Shown here: piece after piece, positions 8,460 to 16,915 of the stretch
How the letters are laid out: each line of letters opens with the position of its first letter
Numbering within the stretch: position 1 is the first letter of the stretch
NCBI GenBank assembly: GCA_030655215.1
Contig: JAURVZ010000038.1
Location: forward strand, 1-51,754
Length of the DNA stretch: 51,754 nt
Direction of reading: 5' to 3'
Source: Pseudolabrys sp.
GTDB lineage: Bacteria > Pseudomonadota > Alphaproteobacteria > Rhizobiales > Xanthobacteraceae
Made by a program: the position numbers and the translations under genes
Notes under the pieces: model-generated
What the model was told of the DNA's origin: nothing
Database searches by the model: none
The model's input: the letters and a program-made list of their open reading frames with translations, nothing else

Positions 8460-9548
8460 ATGTCACAGCAGCCTGACGTCGAGAACTGGGACGCGTTGAT
8501 CACGGCCGCCGACGGCGACCCGCTGGCCTTGGCCCGCCTCGCCGACCGCATGGTCGATGGCGAATTGCCGAAACTCCCGGTCGATGCCGCCACTGAGAAA
8601 GCCCGTGCCCTCTGCTACCGCGTCATCACTGAGGCGCCGGACGATGTGGAAGTCCGGGCGATTGCCAAAAGCCTGCTGAGCGAAACCGTGCCGCAATGGC
8701 ACGCCACCATCATTCTCGACCGCGCGCGCAACGAGGCCTATGACGCCGCGCTGCAGGAAGCCATCAAGCCCGGCATGCGCGTGCTCGAGGTCGGCGCCGG
8801 CACTGGCATTCTCGCCATGATGGCGGCGCGCGCCGGCGCTATCGAAGTCATCGCCTGCGAGTCCAACCCGCTGATCGCCGAGCGCGCGCGGGCCATCGTT
8901 GAAGCAAATGGCTATGCCGACCGCGTCAAAATCATTGGCAAGCATTCAACCGAGCTGCGCATCGGCGAAGACCTGAGCGAGCCGGCCGACGTCTTCGTCT
9001 CCGAGATCATCAGCGACTCGCTGATCGGCGAAGGCATGCTGCCTGTGACGGAAGATGTGATGCCGCGGCTGCTCAAGCCCGGCGCTGCGATCATCCCCTA
9101 TCGCGGCGCGGTTCGCGTGGCGCTCGCCAATTATGGCGGCGCCAGCACCTTGCGCATGGGCACAGTCGACGGCTTCGATCTGTCGCTGTTCAACCTGCTG
9201 GTGGCGCCAAGCTACGCGCTCGCCATTGAGAACCCGCTGCTCAGCCTGAGCAGTGCCGCCGCCGACCTCTTCACTTTTGCATTCTCCGATGGCGGCCCGT
9301 TCCCCGGCCGTCACGCTCAATTGACGCTTCGCGCCAAGGAGCGCGCCAACGGCGTCGTGCAATGGGTGCGCATTCGCACCGATGCCGACAGCTATTATGA
9401 GAATATCCCGCGCACCGGTGAAGGCTCAAGCTGGCATGCCGAGTTCTATCCTTTCGCCGATGGCAGCATCGCCGAGCCTGGCGAGGACATTGTCGTGAAT
9501 GGCAGCCACGGCCAGACCACCTTGCGTATCTGGGCCGGCAAGCCGTAA
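8460..9548 (+). CDS. PRMT7-like class I SAM-dependent methyltransferase
   Basis: The 362-residue protein starts with an alpha-helical region (1-75) unlike known catalytic domains, followed by a methyltransferase fold: motif I VLEVGAGTGILAM at 108-120, acidic ribose-binding E134 in ACESN, and VFVSEIISDSLIGEGML at 178-194. The paired acids E182 and E191 there mirror the double-E loop of protein arginine methyltransferases. A W-H pair at 325-326 sits where PRMTs have the THW loop, and a beta-barrel-like C-terminal half follows. The ATG at 8460 is required, since the open frame upstream runs through tRNA-Asn. pncB begins nine bases after the stop, so the two are probably co-transcribed. Arginine methylation is inference; the substrate may be another protein or a small molecule. 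Confidence 0.75.
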   Translation: MSQQPDVENWDALITAADGDPLALARLADRMVDGELPKLPVDAATEKARALCYRVITEAPDDVEVRAIAKSLLSETVPQWHATIILDRARNEAYDAALQEAIKPGMRVLEVGAGTGILAMMAARAGAIEVIACESNPLIAERARAIVEANGYADRVKIIGKHSTELRIGEDLSEPADVFVSEIISDSLIGEGMLPVTEDVMPRLLKPGAAIIPYRGAVRVALANYGGASTLRMGTVDGFDLSLFNLLVAPSYALAIENPLLSLSSAAADLFTFAFSDGGPFPGRHAQLTLRAKERANGVVQWVRIRTDADSYYENIPRTGEGSSWHAEFYPFADGSIAEPGEDIVVNGSHGQTTLRIWAGKP

Positions 9549-9557
9549 ACCTTGCTT

Positions 9558-10892
9558 ATGACAACGAGCCCGCTCCTCACCGATCTCTACGAACTCAACA
9601 TGGTCCAGGCCTATCTGGACAATCATGAGGTCGGCACGGCCGTGTTCGAATTCTTCGTGCGGCGCTTGCCGGCGCGGCGCGGCTTTCTGCTCGCCGCGGG
9701 CCTCGAGGATGCGCTGCAGTTTCTTGAGACCATGCGCTACTCGGCCGAAGACATTGACTGGCTGAAGAGCACTGGCCGCTTCGGCGACAATTTGCTCGAT
9801 TACCTGCGCGACTTCCGTTTCACCGGCGATGTGCACGCCATTCCGGAAGGCAGCGTGTGCTTCCCGAACGAGCCGCTGCTGCGCATCACCGCGCCGCTGC
9901 CGCAGGCACAGCTTGTTGAATCGCGTCTCATCAACATCATGCATTTCCAGACCATGATCGCCTCCAAGGCGGCGCGCATGGTGCTGGCGGCGCCGAACAA
10001 GATCCTGTCCGACTTCGGTCTGCGCACCGCGCATGGCGCCGAGGCCGGAAACTTCTCCGCGCGCGCCAGCTACATTGCCGGCTTCAGCAGCGCGGCCAAT
10101 GTGCTGGCCGGCCAGCGCTATGGCATTCCGATTGTCGGCACCATGGCGCATTCCTTTGTGCAGGTGCATGGCGACGAGATGAAGGCCTTCGAAACTTTCG
10201 CGCGCGCGCGGCCGGTCGGCGTCACCCTTCTGATCGACACCTACGACACCGAGAACGGCGCCCGCAAAGTGGTCGAGCTGGCGCCGCGCCTGAAAAAGGA
10301 CGGCATTGCCATTGGCGCCGTGCGTATCGACTCAGGCGACCTCATCGCCATGTCGCGCAAGGTGCGCACCATTCTCGATGCCGGCGGGTTGCAGGATACG
10401 ATCATCGTGGTCAGCGGCGGCATCAATGAAGATGTGCTGCAAGGCATGATGAAGGACGGCGCGCCGATTGATGGCTTCGGCATTGGCGTCAATCTCGATG
10501 CGTCGATCGATGCTCCATCGCTGGACTGCGCCTACAAGCTGCAGGATTACAACGGCACGCCGAAGCGCAAACTCTCGGAAGGCAAGCAGACTTGGCCCGG
10601 CCGCAAGCAGGTGTGGCGTTCCTATGGCAGTGATGGCCGCATGATGGGCGACGTGCTGACGCTGGAAGGCGACAAGCAATCAGGTGAGCCGCTGATTATC
10701 GAGGTGATGCGCGGTGGCAAGCGGGTGGGTGCGACGCCGTCTTTGGACGACATTCGCGCGCGCGCTGTGCGGGATCTGGCAAGGTTGCCGGAGCCGTTGC
10801 GTGAGCTGAAGCAGGGCGTTGATTATCCGGTGGCTGTGGCGGATGCGTTGAAGGCGCTGGCGGTCGAAGCTGATAAGCTCACCAAGCGCTAA
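9558..10892 (+). CDS. pncB: nicotinate phosphoribosyltransferase
   Basis: This enzyme makes nicotinate mononucleotide from nicotinate and PRPP, the entry step of NAD salvage (Preiss-Handler route). The 444-residue product has the expected elements in order: PLLTDLYELNMVQAYLDN at the N-terminus, FEFFVRRLPARRGFLLAAGLEDAL, a GTMAHSFVQVHGDEMKAF active-site stretch about residues 194-211, and the barrel segments VTLLIDTYDTENG, GAVRIDSGDL and VSGGINED that bind phosphoribose. I use the ATG at 9558 rather than a TTG two codons earlier. It follows the methyltransferase by nine bases and ends just before a palindromic repeat. Confidence 0.94.
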   Translation: MTTSPLLTDLYELNMVQAYLDNHEVGTAVFEFFVRRLPARRGFLLAAGLEDALQFLETMRYSAEDIDWLKSTGRFGDNLLDYLRDFRFTGDVHAIPEGSVCFPNEPLLRITAPLPQAQLVESRLINIMHFQTMIASKAARMVLAAPNKILSDFGLRTAHGAEAGNFSARASYIAGFSSAANVLAGQRYGIPIVGTMAHSFVQVHGDEMKAFETFARARPVGVTLLIDTYDTENGARKVVELAPRLKKDGIAIGAVRIDSGDLIAMSRKVRTILDAGGLQDTIIVVSGGINEDVLQGMMKDGAPIDGFGIGVNLDASIDAPSLDCAYKLQDYNGTPKRKLSEGKQTWPGRKQVWRSYGSDGRMMGDVLTLEGDKQSGEPLIIEVMRGGKRVGATPSLDDIRARAVRDLARLPEPLRELKQGVDYPVAVADALKALAVEADKLTKR

Positions 10893-10900
10893 CCTATCAA

Positions 10901-10980
10901 CCGTTCATCCCCGCGAAAGCGGGGACCCAGTTCTAACTTTTTCAGAAGGTCTGGGTCCCCGCTTACGCGGGGACGAACGG
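10901..10980. repeat. nested palindromic extragenic repeat, type A (copy 2)
   Basis: Two 30-base arms (10901-10930 and 10951-10980) are complementary with two mismatches, and each contains its own CCCCGC/GCGGGG hairpin. The 20-base centre holds a small TTCT/AGAA stem. It lies between the convergent pncB and M24 genes, as copy 1 lies between convergent genes, and probably serves as a bidirectional terminator or transcript-end structure. Confidence 0.88.
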
Positions 10981-10997
10981 AGAATGACGTTCGCGCG

Positions 10998-12188
10998 TTA
11001 CAGAGCCGTACCGAGTTTATTCCACCCTCTTCCACCCTCGCCGTACACCTCATGCCCACTGTCGGTCACAACGACAGTGTCCTCCAGCTTGATGAAGCCG
11101 CGGCTCGGATGCAGCAGCGTGGTCTCGACCGAGATCACCATGCCGGCCTCGAGCGGCTTGTCGGCATATTCGCCGGGATACGGAATCGGCCCGGTGCCGG
11201 TCAGACGCGGGCCTTCATGGCTGACCATGCCCATGCCATGCGCCAGAAACTCCATGTGATTGTGATGCTTTGATTTGGCGCGCAAAGGCTCGCCGGCGGC
11301 GTAGATCTCGCGGCCCATGACGCCGGCCTTGATCGGCTTCATTGCCGCGCGCTGGATGGTTTCAATCTCGTTGAGGCAATCGACCAGCTCGGCATCGGGT
11401 TCACCGAGGATGGCCATGCGGCAGATGTCGCCGATATAGCCTTGATAGTTGCCGCCGGAGTCGATCGACAGGATATCGCCTTGCGCGAGCTTCTGATCTG
11501 ACGGCGCGCGGTTGAGGCTGGTGCCGGCGGTGATCAGGCAATATTCGAACGTCATGCCGCGCTTGACCTCTTCAAGGCGCAAGGCTTCGACCATCTCGCG
11601 CTTGGTGGCGCCTTCGCCGTGCCCGGCGATGACGGCTTGCATTGAGGCCAGCACCGATTCCGAGGCGACCTTCAGTTTGGCCAGTTCATCGGCTGATTTC
11701 TTCGCCCGCTGCAGTTCGAGCACGAACAGCGCATCGACCCAGTCGGCATCCGGAAACGCGGCGCGCAACACATTGGCGGCATCGAACGGCAGGAAGCCAT
11801 ATTCGGTGGCAATGCGCTTCGTCTTGATCCCGGCCTTGGCGATATAATCGACGGCCTTCTGCATCGCGTCGGTCGACGTGCCCGAGGTGACCTGCACTTC
11901 CGGCACCCAGAGCGGATTGATCTGAGTCTGAAATTTTTCAAGCCGGTGGCCGATATAGGCGGCCTTTTCCGGGGCGCCCTTCGCATAGACGAACGCAGGC
12001 AAGTATCGGCTGACGCCGCTGGCATCCATGTAGTCGAAGAAATCGGCGCGATGACCGCCGGTCAGATATTGCGCATTGTGCTTCGAAGTGGCGATGACAA
12101 CGTCGATGCCGGCTTCGTCCATCAGGCGGTCGAGCCGCTGATGATCGAACGGGATGGCGAGGCCTGCCGCTTGCGCGCTGACATTCAT
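10998..12188 (-). CDS. M24-family metallohydrolase (Xaa-Pro peptidase / creatinase fold)
   Basis: The 396-residue protein has a creatinase-type N-terminal domain (about 15-160) and a pita-bread catalytic domain. All five ligands of the dinuclear metal site are present: D243 (SIDSGG), D254 (GDICR), H317 (AHGMGM), E355 (SVETT) and E369 (KLEDT), so it should be a metal-dependent hydrolase rather than a metal-free creatinase. The same pentad occurs in aminopeptidase P, prolidase and the DMSP lyase DddP, so the substrate is open. The ATG at 12188 has a GGGAG ribosome site nine bases upstream; a GTG three codons earlier is too close to it. It is the last gene of the Liv-type operon, 63 bases after the MetE-like gene, which suggests it acts on the imported compound. 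Confidence 0.82.
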   Translation of the reverse strand: MNVSAQAAGLAIPFDHQRLDRLMDEAGIDVVIATSKHNAQYLTGGHRADFFDYMDASGVSRYLPAFVYAKGAPEKAAYIGHRLEKFQTQINPLWVPEVQVTSGTSTDAMQKAVDYIAKAGIKTKRIATEYGFLPFDAANVLRAAFPDADWVDALFVLELQRAKKSADELAKLKVASESVLASMQAVIAGHGEGATKREMVEALRLEEVKRGMTFEYCLITAGTSLNRAPSDQKLAQGDILSIDSGGNYQGYIGDICRMAILGEPDAELVDCLNEIETIQRAAMKPIKAGVMGREIYAAGEPLRAKSKHHNHMEFLAHGMGMVSHEGPRLTGTGPIPYPGEYADKPLEAGMVISVETTLLHPSRGFIKLEDTVVVTDSGHEVYGEGGRGWNKLGTAL

Positions 12189-12251
12189 GAAGGTCACTCC
12201 CGGCTTCGGCGTCGTGCGCGCCGTTTGCGGGAGTTTAGCCCCGGATGCCGG

Positions 12252-13421
12252 CTAAGACCACAGTTCCTTACTGGCGATCCGTGCGCCTTCTGACAGCGCT
12301 TCCAGCTTGGCCCACATCACCGTCGGATGAACCCGTCGATAGAACGGCCCCTGCGCGAAGCCGCAATCGGTGCCGGCAATGACGTTCTCGCGGCCGACGA
12401 TTTTCGCCAGACGGACAATGCGCTCGGCCACCAGTTCGGGATGCTCGACGACATTGGTGGCGTGGCTGATGACGCCGGGGATCAGCACCTGATCCTTGCC
12501 GAGCTTGGTGTCCTGCCAGACTTTCCACTCGTGCTCGTGGCGCGGATTGGCGCCTTCGATGACATAGGCGCCGACCTTGATCTTTAGGATCAGGTCGACA
12601 ACGTCTTTCAGCGGCACATCGGAAACATGCGGGCCCGGCCAACTGCCCCAGCAGACGTGATAGCGAATGCGATCTGCCGGCAGACCTTCAATGGCGTGGT
12701 TGATGATGTCGACCTGCGTGGCCAGCCACTTCTTGTAATCGTCAAAGCTCGCCGGCGGCACCATGCGGTCATAGGTCACCGCGAGGCGCGCATCGTCGAG
12801 CTGCACCAGCAGACCACTGTCGATGATCATCTTGTATTCGGTGCGCATGGCGTCGGCGATCGCATGCTGCAACTCGGCGTCGTTCTTGTAATACTCGTTC
12901 TTGCGGTCGGGAATAACGCTGGCCGGCGCCGCCACCGGCAGGAAGCCCTCTTCCGACTTGACGTTCTTCAAAGCGGATTTGAAGTTATCGATGTCGCGCT
13001 GCAGCTCGGCCTGGCCCGTGTACTTGATCGGACCGGTGCAGATCGCCTCTGAGACAGTAGCGACGCCTTCCTTCGAATCGAGTTCGGCATAGAAGTCGGC
13101 AAACTTGGTGCGGTCGGCGCCGCGCTTGAACGGATTTGCGGTGTCTTCCTTGATCGGGCGGCGCTCAAAACCGGACAGGCGTGTCAGCGCATATTGCGCC
13201 CAGGAGATAGACTTGCCGAACTCGCCGTCGCTCATCACGTCGATGCCGGCGTCAGCCTGTTGCTTGACCACTTCCGCGACCGTGGAAGTCAGGCAGGCAT
13301 TGTAGGCCTTCTCGTCATACGGCTTGCCGCCCTGCACCAGCCGCAGGAAGTCCTGCAATTCCGGCGGGCGGATCAGGCTGCCGACATGGGTGGTGAGGAT
13401 ACGGTCGGTCGAGTGCTTCAT
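12252..13421 (-). CDS. MetE-like (cobalamin-independent) methyltransferase domain protein
   Basis: The 389-residue protein corresponds to the C-terminal catalytic barrel of MetE without the N-terminal half. It opens with ILTTHVGSLIRPPEL, the counterpart of the MetE TTTIGSFPQ start, and keeps the four zinc ligands: H255 and C257 (RYHVCWGS), E289 (VIEGANPR) and C353 (AGTDCGF). The zinc would activate a thiol, as in methionine synthase or the epoxyalkane:coenzyme M transferases of the same superfamily. Without the N-terminal domain it is unlikely to use polyglutamyl folate as MetE does; another methyl donor or acceptor is more plausible. It starts three bases after livF stops, so it is part of the transporter operon. 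It may demethylate or alkyl-transfer the imported substrate (inference). Confidence 0.8.
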   Translation of the reverse strand: MKHSTDRILTTHVGSLIRPPELQDFLRLVQGGKPYDEKAYNACLTSTVAEVVKQQADAGIDVMSDGEFGKSISWAQYALTRLSGFERRPIKEDTANPFKRGADRTKFADFYAELDSKEGVATVSEAICTGPIKYTGQAELQRDIDNFKSALKNVKSEEGFLPVAAPASVIPDRKNEYYKNDAELQHAIADAMRTEYKMIIDSGLLVQLDDARLAVTYDRMVPPASFDDYKKWLATQVDIINHAIEGLPADRIRYHVCWGSWPGPHVSDVPLKDVVDLILKIKVGAYVIEGANPRHEHEWKVWQDTKLGKDQVLIPGVISHATNVVEHPELVAERIVRLAKIVGRENVIAGTDCGFAQGPFYRRVHPTVMWAKLEALSEGARIASKELWS

Positions 13422-13424
13422 TTT

Positions 13425-14135
13425 TTAAGCCTTAACAACGCCAATCAAATGCTCGAGCTTGGCGGGATCGTTCTGCAACGTGGCGCTCGGCCCGTCGAAT
13501 ACAATATGGCCGCGGTCCATGACAACAGCGCGCGGCGCGATGTCGAGTGCGAGCCGCGTATTCTGCTCGACCAGAATCAGCGCCATTTCGCCGGCCTGCG
13601 TCAGCTTCTTCACGGCGCGCGACAATTCCTCGACGATGACCGGCGCGAGTCCTTCGGACGGTTCGTCCATCAGCAGCACGCTCGGATTGCCGATCAGCGC
13701 GCGGCCGATCGCCAGCATCTGCTGCTCGCCGCCGGACAATTGATTGCCGCGGTTGTCGAGACGCTCGGCCAGACGCGGAAACAGCTCGCACACGGTCTTG
13801 AAATTCCAAGGGCCGGGCCGCGCCGCGACATCCATGTTCTCGCGCACTGACAGCGACGGGAAAATCTCGCGCTCTTGCGGCACCAGTCCGAGGCCCGACG
13901 TGACGCGCCGATACGTGGCGGCGGTGGAGATATCCTTGCCGCGCAGCGAAATGCTGCCGCCGTGCCGCGTCGTGTGGCCCATGATGGTCGCCAGCAGAGT
14001 CGTCTTGCCGACGCCGTTGCGGCCGATGATCGATACGGCTTCACCGACGCCGAGCGAGAACTGAATGTCTTCCAGTACGACGGTCTCGCCATAGCCGGCG
14101 GAAACCTTGTCGAGTTGCAGGGCGGTTTCAACCAT
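13425..14135 (-). CDS. livF: branched-chain/amide ABC transporter ATP-binding protein, LivF type
   Basis: One of two cytoplasmic ATPases of a Liv-type importer. The 236-residue protein has Walker A GRNGVGKTT at about residue 38, a Q-loop LGLVPQERE, signature LSGGEQQ, Walker B VLLMDEPSEGLAP and the H-loop region VEQNTRLAL. The short C-terminal end is typical of LivF. The ATG at 14135 is selected because GAGGAGG precedes it at ideal spacing; another ATG at 14162 lacks this. It overlaps the end of livG by 8 bases, so translation is coupled. The transported compound need not be a branched-chain amino acid. Confidence 0.9.
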   Translation of the reverse strand: MVETALQLDKVSAGYGETVVLEDIQFSLGVGEAVSIIGRNGVGKTTLLATIMGHTTRHGGSISLRGKDISTAATYRRVTSGLGLVPQEREIFPSLSVRENMDVAARPGPWNFKTVCELFPRLAERLDNRGNQLSGGEQQMLAIGRALIGNPSVLLMDEPSEGLAPVIVEELSRAVKKLTQAGEMALILVEQNTRLALDIAPRAVVMDRGHIVFDGPSATLQNDPAKLEHLIGVVKA

Positions 14136-14913
14136 GCCCGCCTCCTCGCTGGACCGCGTCATGGCCTTCCTGGCCGAGATAGACGGCGCGCACGTCTTCG
14201 TTGCTCATGATTTCCTTCGGCGTGCCCTTGGTGAAGACAGCGCCCTGCACCAGCACGATGATTTCCTTGGCGAAGCGGAACACAACGTCCATGTCGTGCT
14301 CGATGATCATCACCGCGATGTCCGGATCGAGATTGTCGACGACATCGAGAATGAGATGGCTCTCCGACGACGGCACGCCGGCCGCCGGTTCGTCGAGCAG
14401 CAGCACGCGCGGCTTCTGCGCCAGCGCAATGGCGATCTCGACGAGACGCTGCCGGCCATAGGGCAGTTCCTTCACCAGACGCAGCGCGTCGTCGACCAGC
14501 CGCAGCGAGTCGAGATGGTCGAGCGCCTCGTCGATCACCGAGCGCTTGGCGCCGGCCGAGCGCCACATATTGTTGTTCTCGCCATCGCGCTCGCCGATCG
14601 CCATGCAGATGTTTTCGAGCACGGTCAGGCCGCGGAACAGCTGGTTGATCTGGAAGGTGCGCGCCAGGCCGCCGCGGGCGCGGTCCGCCTGCGACCATGT
14701 CGTGATGTCCTGGCCGTTAAGCGATACTGTGCCGGATGACGGCGCCAGCACGCCGGTGACGAGATTGACGAACGTGGTTTTTCCGGCGCCGTTCGGCCCG
14801 ATCAGCGCGCAACGCGCGCCGCGCTCGAGCGTCAGGTCGACATTGCGCGTCACCTTGAGCGCGCCGAAGTTGCGCGTCAGGCCCTGAACTTGCAGTGCGG
14901 GAACGGCGCTCAC
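14128..14913 (-). CDS. livG: ABC transporter ATP-binding protein, LivG type
   Basis: The second ATPase of the importer, 261 residues. It has Walker A GPNGAGKTTFVN, the Liv-specific long insert after it, a modified signature LPYGRQRLVEIA, Walker B VLLLDEPAAGV and the LIEHDMDVVFRFAKEI H-loop stretch with the LivG-type C-terminal tail. The start is GTG at 14913: its last three bases form the livM stop (GTGA overlap), and the much longer open frame upstream is only livM read in another phase. The stop overlaps the livF start region. Confidence 0.9.
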   Translation of the reverse strand: MSAVPALQVQGLTRNFGALKVTRNVDLTLERGARCALIGPNGAGKTTFVNLVTGVLAPSSGTVSLNGQDITTWSQADRARGGLARTFQINQLFRGLTVLENICMAIGERDGENNNMWRSAGAKRSVIDEALDHLDSLRLVDDALRLVKELPYGRQRLVEIAIALAQKPRVLLLDEPAAGVPSSESHLILDVVDNLDPDIAVMIIEHDMDVVFRFAKEIIVLVQGAVFTKGTPKEIMSNEDVRAVYLGQEGHDAVQRGGGHG

Positions 14914-15962
14914 GACTTCGTCCCCTTCTTTTTGGCAAAGTAGTCGCCGACCTGCTCGAACACGCCAAGCACGCCGCGGCGGGCAAACAGCACCGCCAAC
15001 ACCAGCAACAGGCCAATGCCGAACTGCCAGAAGGTCGGCGACAGTTTCGAGAAATAGTCTTCCATGATCATGTAGACGGCGGCGCCGAGGAACGCGCCGT
15101 ACAGCCGTCCGGTGCCGCCGAGGATAAGCATCACCATGACCTTGGCCGAGTTCTCGAACTCGAACACGGTGAGCGTCACATAGGCATTGGTCTGGGTGAA
15201 CAGCGCGCCCGCGATACCGGCAATGCCGGCGGCGATCGTATAGACCGTGACCAGCCGCCAATGTACCGGCGAGCCGATGGCATGCATGCGGCGCACGTTC
15301 TCGCGAATGCCGGTCAGCGCCTGCCCGAATGGCGAGTAGACGATGCGGCGCACGAAGAAAAACACGACGGCCAGCACGACCAGCGCGTAAATATAATTGG
15401 TGTGGCCATAGAGGTCGTATTCGAAGCGGCCGAGCAGCGGATCAAACACCAGGCCGGGCACACCGTCATAGCCACCGGTCAGGTCGGAGCGCAAATTGCC
15501 GGCTTCCTGCAGCATGATGGCGGTCGCCAGCGTCAGCATCAGCAGCGTCAGGCCGCGATAGCGCAGCAGGAAATAGCCGGACAGGAAGCCGCCAAGCGAC
15601 GCCACGAAGAACGCCGCAAACAAGCCACTGACCGGCTCGGTCCAGCCAAGCTTCGCCGCCCCGAGGCCGACCGTATAAGCGCCCAGGCCGAAGAACGCCG
15701 CGTGCCCGAGCGTGACGATGCCGGCATAGCCAAGGATCAAATCGAGCGACAGCGCGAACAGCACCATCACCAGAACCTGGCTGCCAAAGGTCAGACGGTC
15801 CGGGAACAGGAAAAATACGGCGATGCAAGCGATCCACGGCAGTGCTTCCGGCCAGCGAAAACGATGGCGGCGCACCAGATATTCGGCGGCGCGTTCGCGC
15901 AAGGCGATTGCGGCGGTATCGCGCGGCGGCGTCACGGCGGTCGGAGGATTATTCACGGCCAT
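14910..15962 (-). CDS. livM: ABC transporter permease, LivM type
   Basis: An inner-membrane permease of 350 residues with a charged cytoplasmic N-terminus (about 1-40) and then roughly ten hydrophobic segments. The segment LGYAGIVTLGHAAFFGLGAY at about 95-114 is the LivM/LivH fingerprint, and the GQALTGIRENVRRMHAIG loop at about 215-232 is the EAA-like contact with the ATPase. The ATG at 15962 lies inside the livH end (14-base overlap) and the stop is shared with the livG GTG. Confidence 0.92.
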   Translation of the reverse strand: MAVNNPPTAVTPPRDTAAIALRERAAEYLVRRHRFRWPEALPWIACIAVFFLFPDRLTFGSQVLVMVLFALSLDLILGYAGIVTLGHAAFFGLGAYTVGLGAAKLGWTEPVSGLFAAFFVASLGGFLSGYFLLRYRGLTLLMLTLATAIMLQEAGNLRSDLTGGYDGVPGLVFDPLLGRFEYDLYGHTNYIYALVVLAVVFFFVRRIVYSPFGQALTGIRENVRRMHAIGSPVHWRLVTVYTIAAGIAGIAGALFTQTNAYVTLTVFEFENSAKVMVMLILGGTGRLYGAFLGAAVYMIMEDYFSKLSPTFWQFGIGLLLVLAVLFARRGVLGVFEQVGDYFAKKKGTKS

Positions 15963-16830
15963 AGAAACCCGCCGGCTTGATCAGGAGAACGATGACGGTG
16001 ATGGCGTAGATGAAGAAACCGCCAGCCTCGGCGTAGAGATATTTGCCGGCCGTATCGATGACGCCGATCACCAGGGCCGCGAGCAATGTTCCCTTCAGGC
16101 TGCCGAGGCCGCCGACCGCGACCACGATCAGGAACAGCACGAGATAGAGAACCGCAAAACTGGGCGACAGGCCGAACAGCTGGATCGCGAGGCCGCCACC
16201 GAGCGCCGCCAAAGCGGAACCGAGCGCGAAGGTCAGCGTGAACAGCAGGTCGACATTGATGCCGACCGATTCCGCCATGCGGCGATTGTCGACCGCGGCG
16301 CGGATTTTCGCGCCGATATTCGTCTTCTCGAAGCCGTACCAAAGCACCGAGATCAGCACGAGGCCGACAATGATGAGGAACGCGCGATAGGTCGGGAAAG
16401 CGCGGAAACCGAGATTGATGTCGCCTTGCAGCCAGGTCGGCAACGGCACCGATTTCGGGATCGGCCCGAAGAAATAAGTGGCGGTGGCAATCGCCATGAA
16501 AGCCAGACCAATGGTGAGCAGCACCTGCTCAAGGTCGGTCGACTTATAAAGCCGGCGATAGAGGCCGCGCTCGAATACAACGCTGATGAGGCCGACCAGA
16601 ACGGCGGCGATGAATAGTGACGGCACAAAGCCGATGCCGAGGTTCCGCGTCAGCGCCACCACGATGTAGCCGCCGGCCATGGCGAAGGCGCCATGCGCCA
16701 GGTTCACGAAGCCCATCAAGCCCATCGTCACCGAAAGGCCGACGGAGGTGATGAACAGGAACATGGCATAAGCCAGCCCGTCGAAGAGAATACTGACGCC
16801 TATAATGGCAAATTGCGGCACCAGCCCCAC
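15949..16830 (-). CDS. livH: ABC transporter permease, LivH type
   Basis: Partner permease of 293 residues with eight or nine membrane segments. GLSVTMGLMGFVNLAHGAFAMAGGYI at about 28-53 is the LivH counterpart of the LivM fingerprint, and IRAAVDNRRMAESVGINVD (about 180-198) is the ATPase-coupling loop. The GTG at 16830 gives the usual length; another GTG three codons in has an equally plausible G-rich upstream stretch. It is separated from livK by 85 bases that hold a strong hairpin, so less permease than binding protein is expected. Confidence 0.92.
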   Translation of the reverse strand: MGLVPQFAIIGVSILFDGLAYAMFLFITSVGLSVTMGLMGFVNLAHGAFAMAGGYIVVALTRNLGIGFVPSLFIAAVLVGLISVVFERGLYRRLYKSTDLEQVLLTIGLAFMAIATATYFFGPIPKSVPLPTWLQGDINLGFRAFPTYRAFLIIVGLVLISVLWYGFEKTNIGAKIRAAVDNRRMAESVGINVDLLFTLTFALGSALAALGGGLAIQLFGLSPSFAVLYLVLFLIVVAVGGLGSLKGTLLAALVIGVIDTAGKYLYAEAGGFFIYAITVIVLLIKPAGFYGRE

Positions 16831-16840
16831 CCCAAGTTAA

Positions 16841-16876
16841 TGAAAACGCCGCCGCGCCTGTTATGCGCGGCGGCGC
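16841..16876 (-). terminator. terminator/attenuator between livK and livH
   Basis: A perfect 11-bp stem (16847-16857 with 16865-16875, CGCCGCCGCGC and complement) has a 7-base loop and on the minus strand is followed by TTTTCATT. It sits between the binding-protein gene and the permease gene and would let excess livK mRNA be made while only some polymerases read on. Confidence 0.8.
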
Positions 16877-16915
16877 CTTTCGATGTCAATTCGGTTCGAT
16901 GCGACGAACGTTTCC

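Noticed and set aside
14914..15261. A 116-codon extension of livG
   Set aside because: It is livM read in another frame; the GTGA overlap at 14910-14913 is the natural coupled start.
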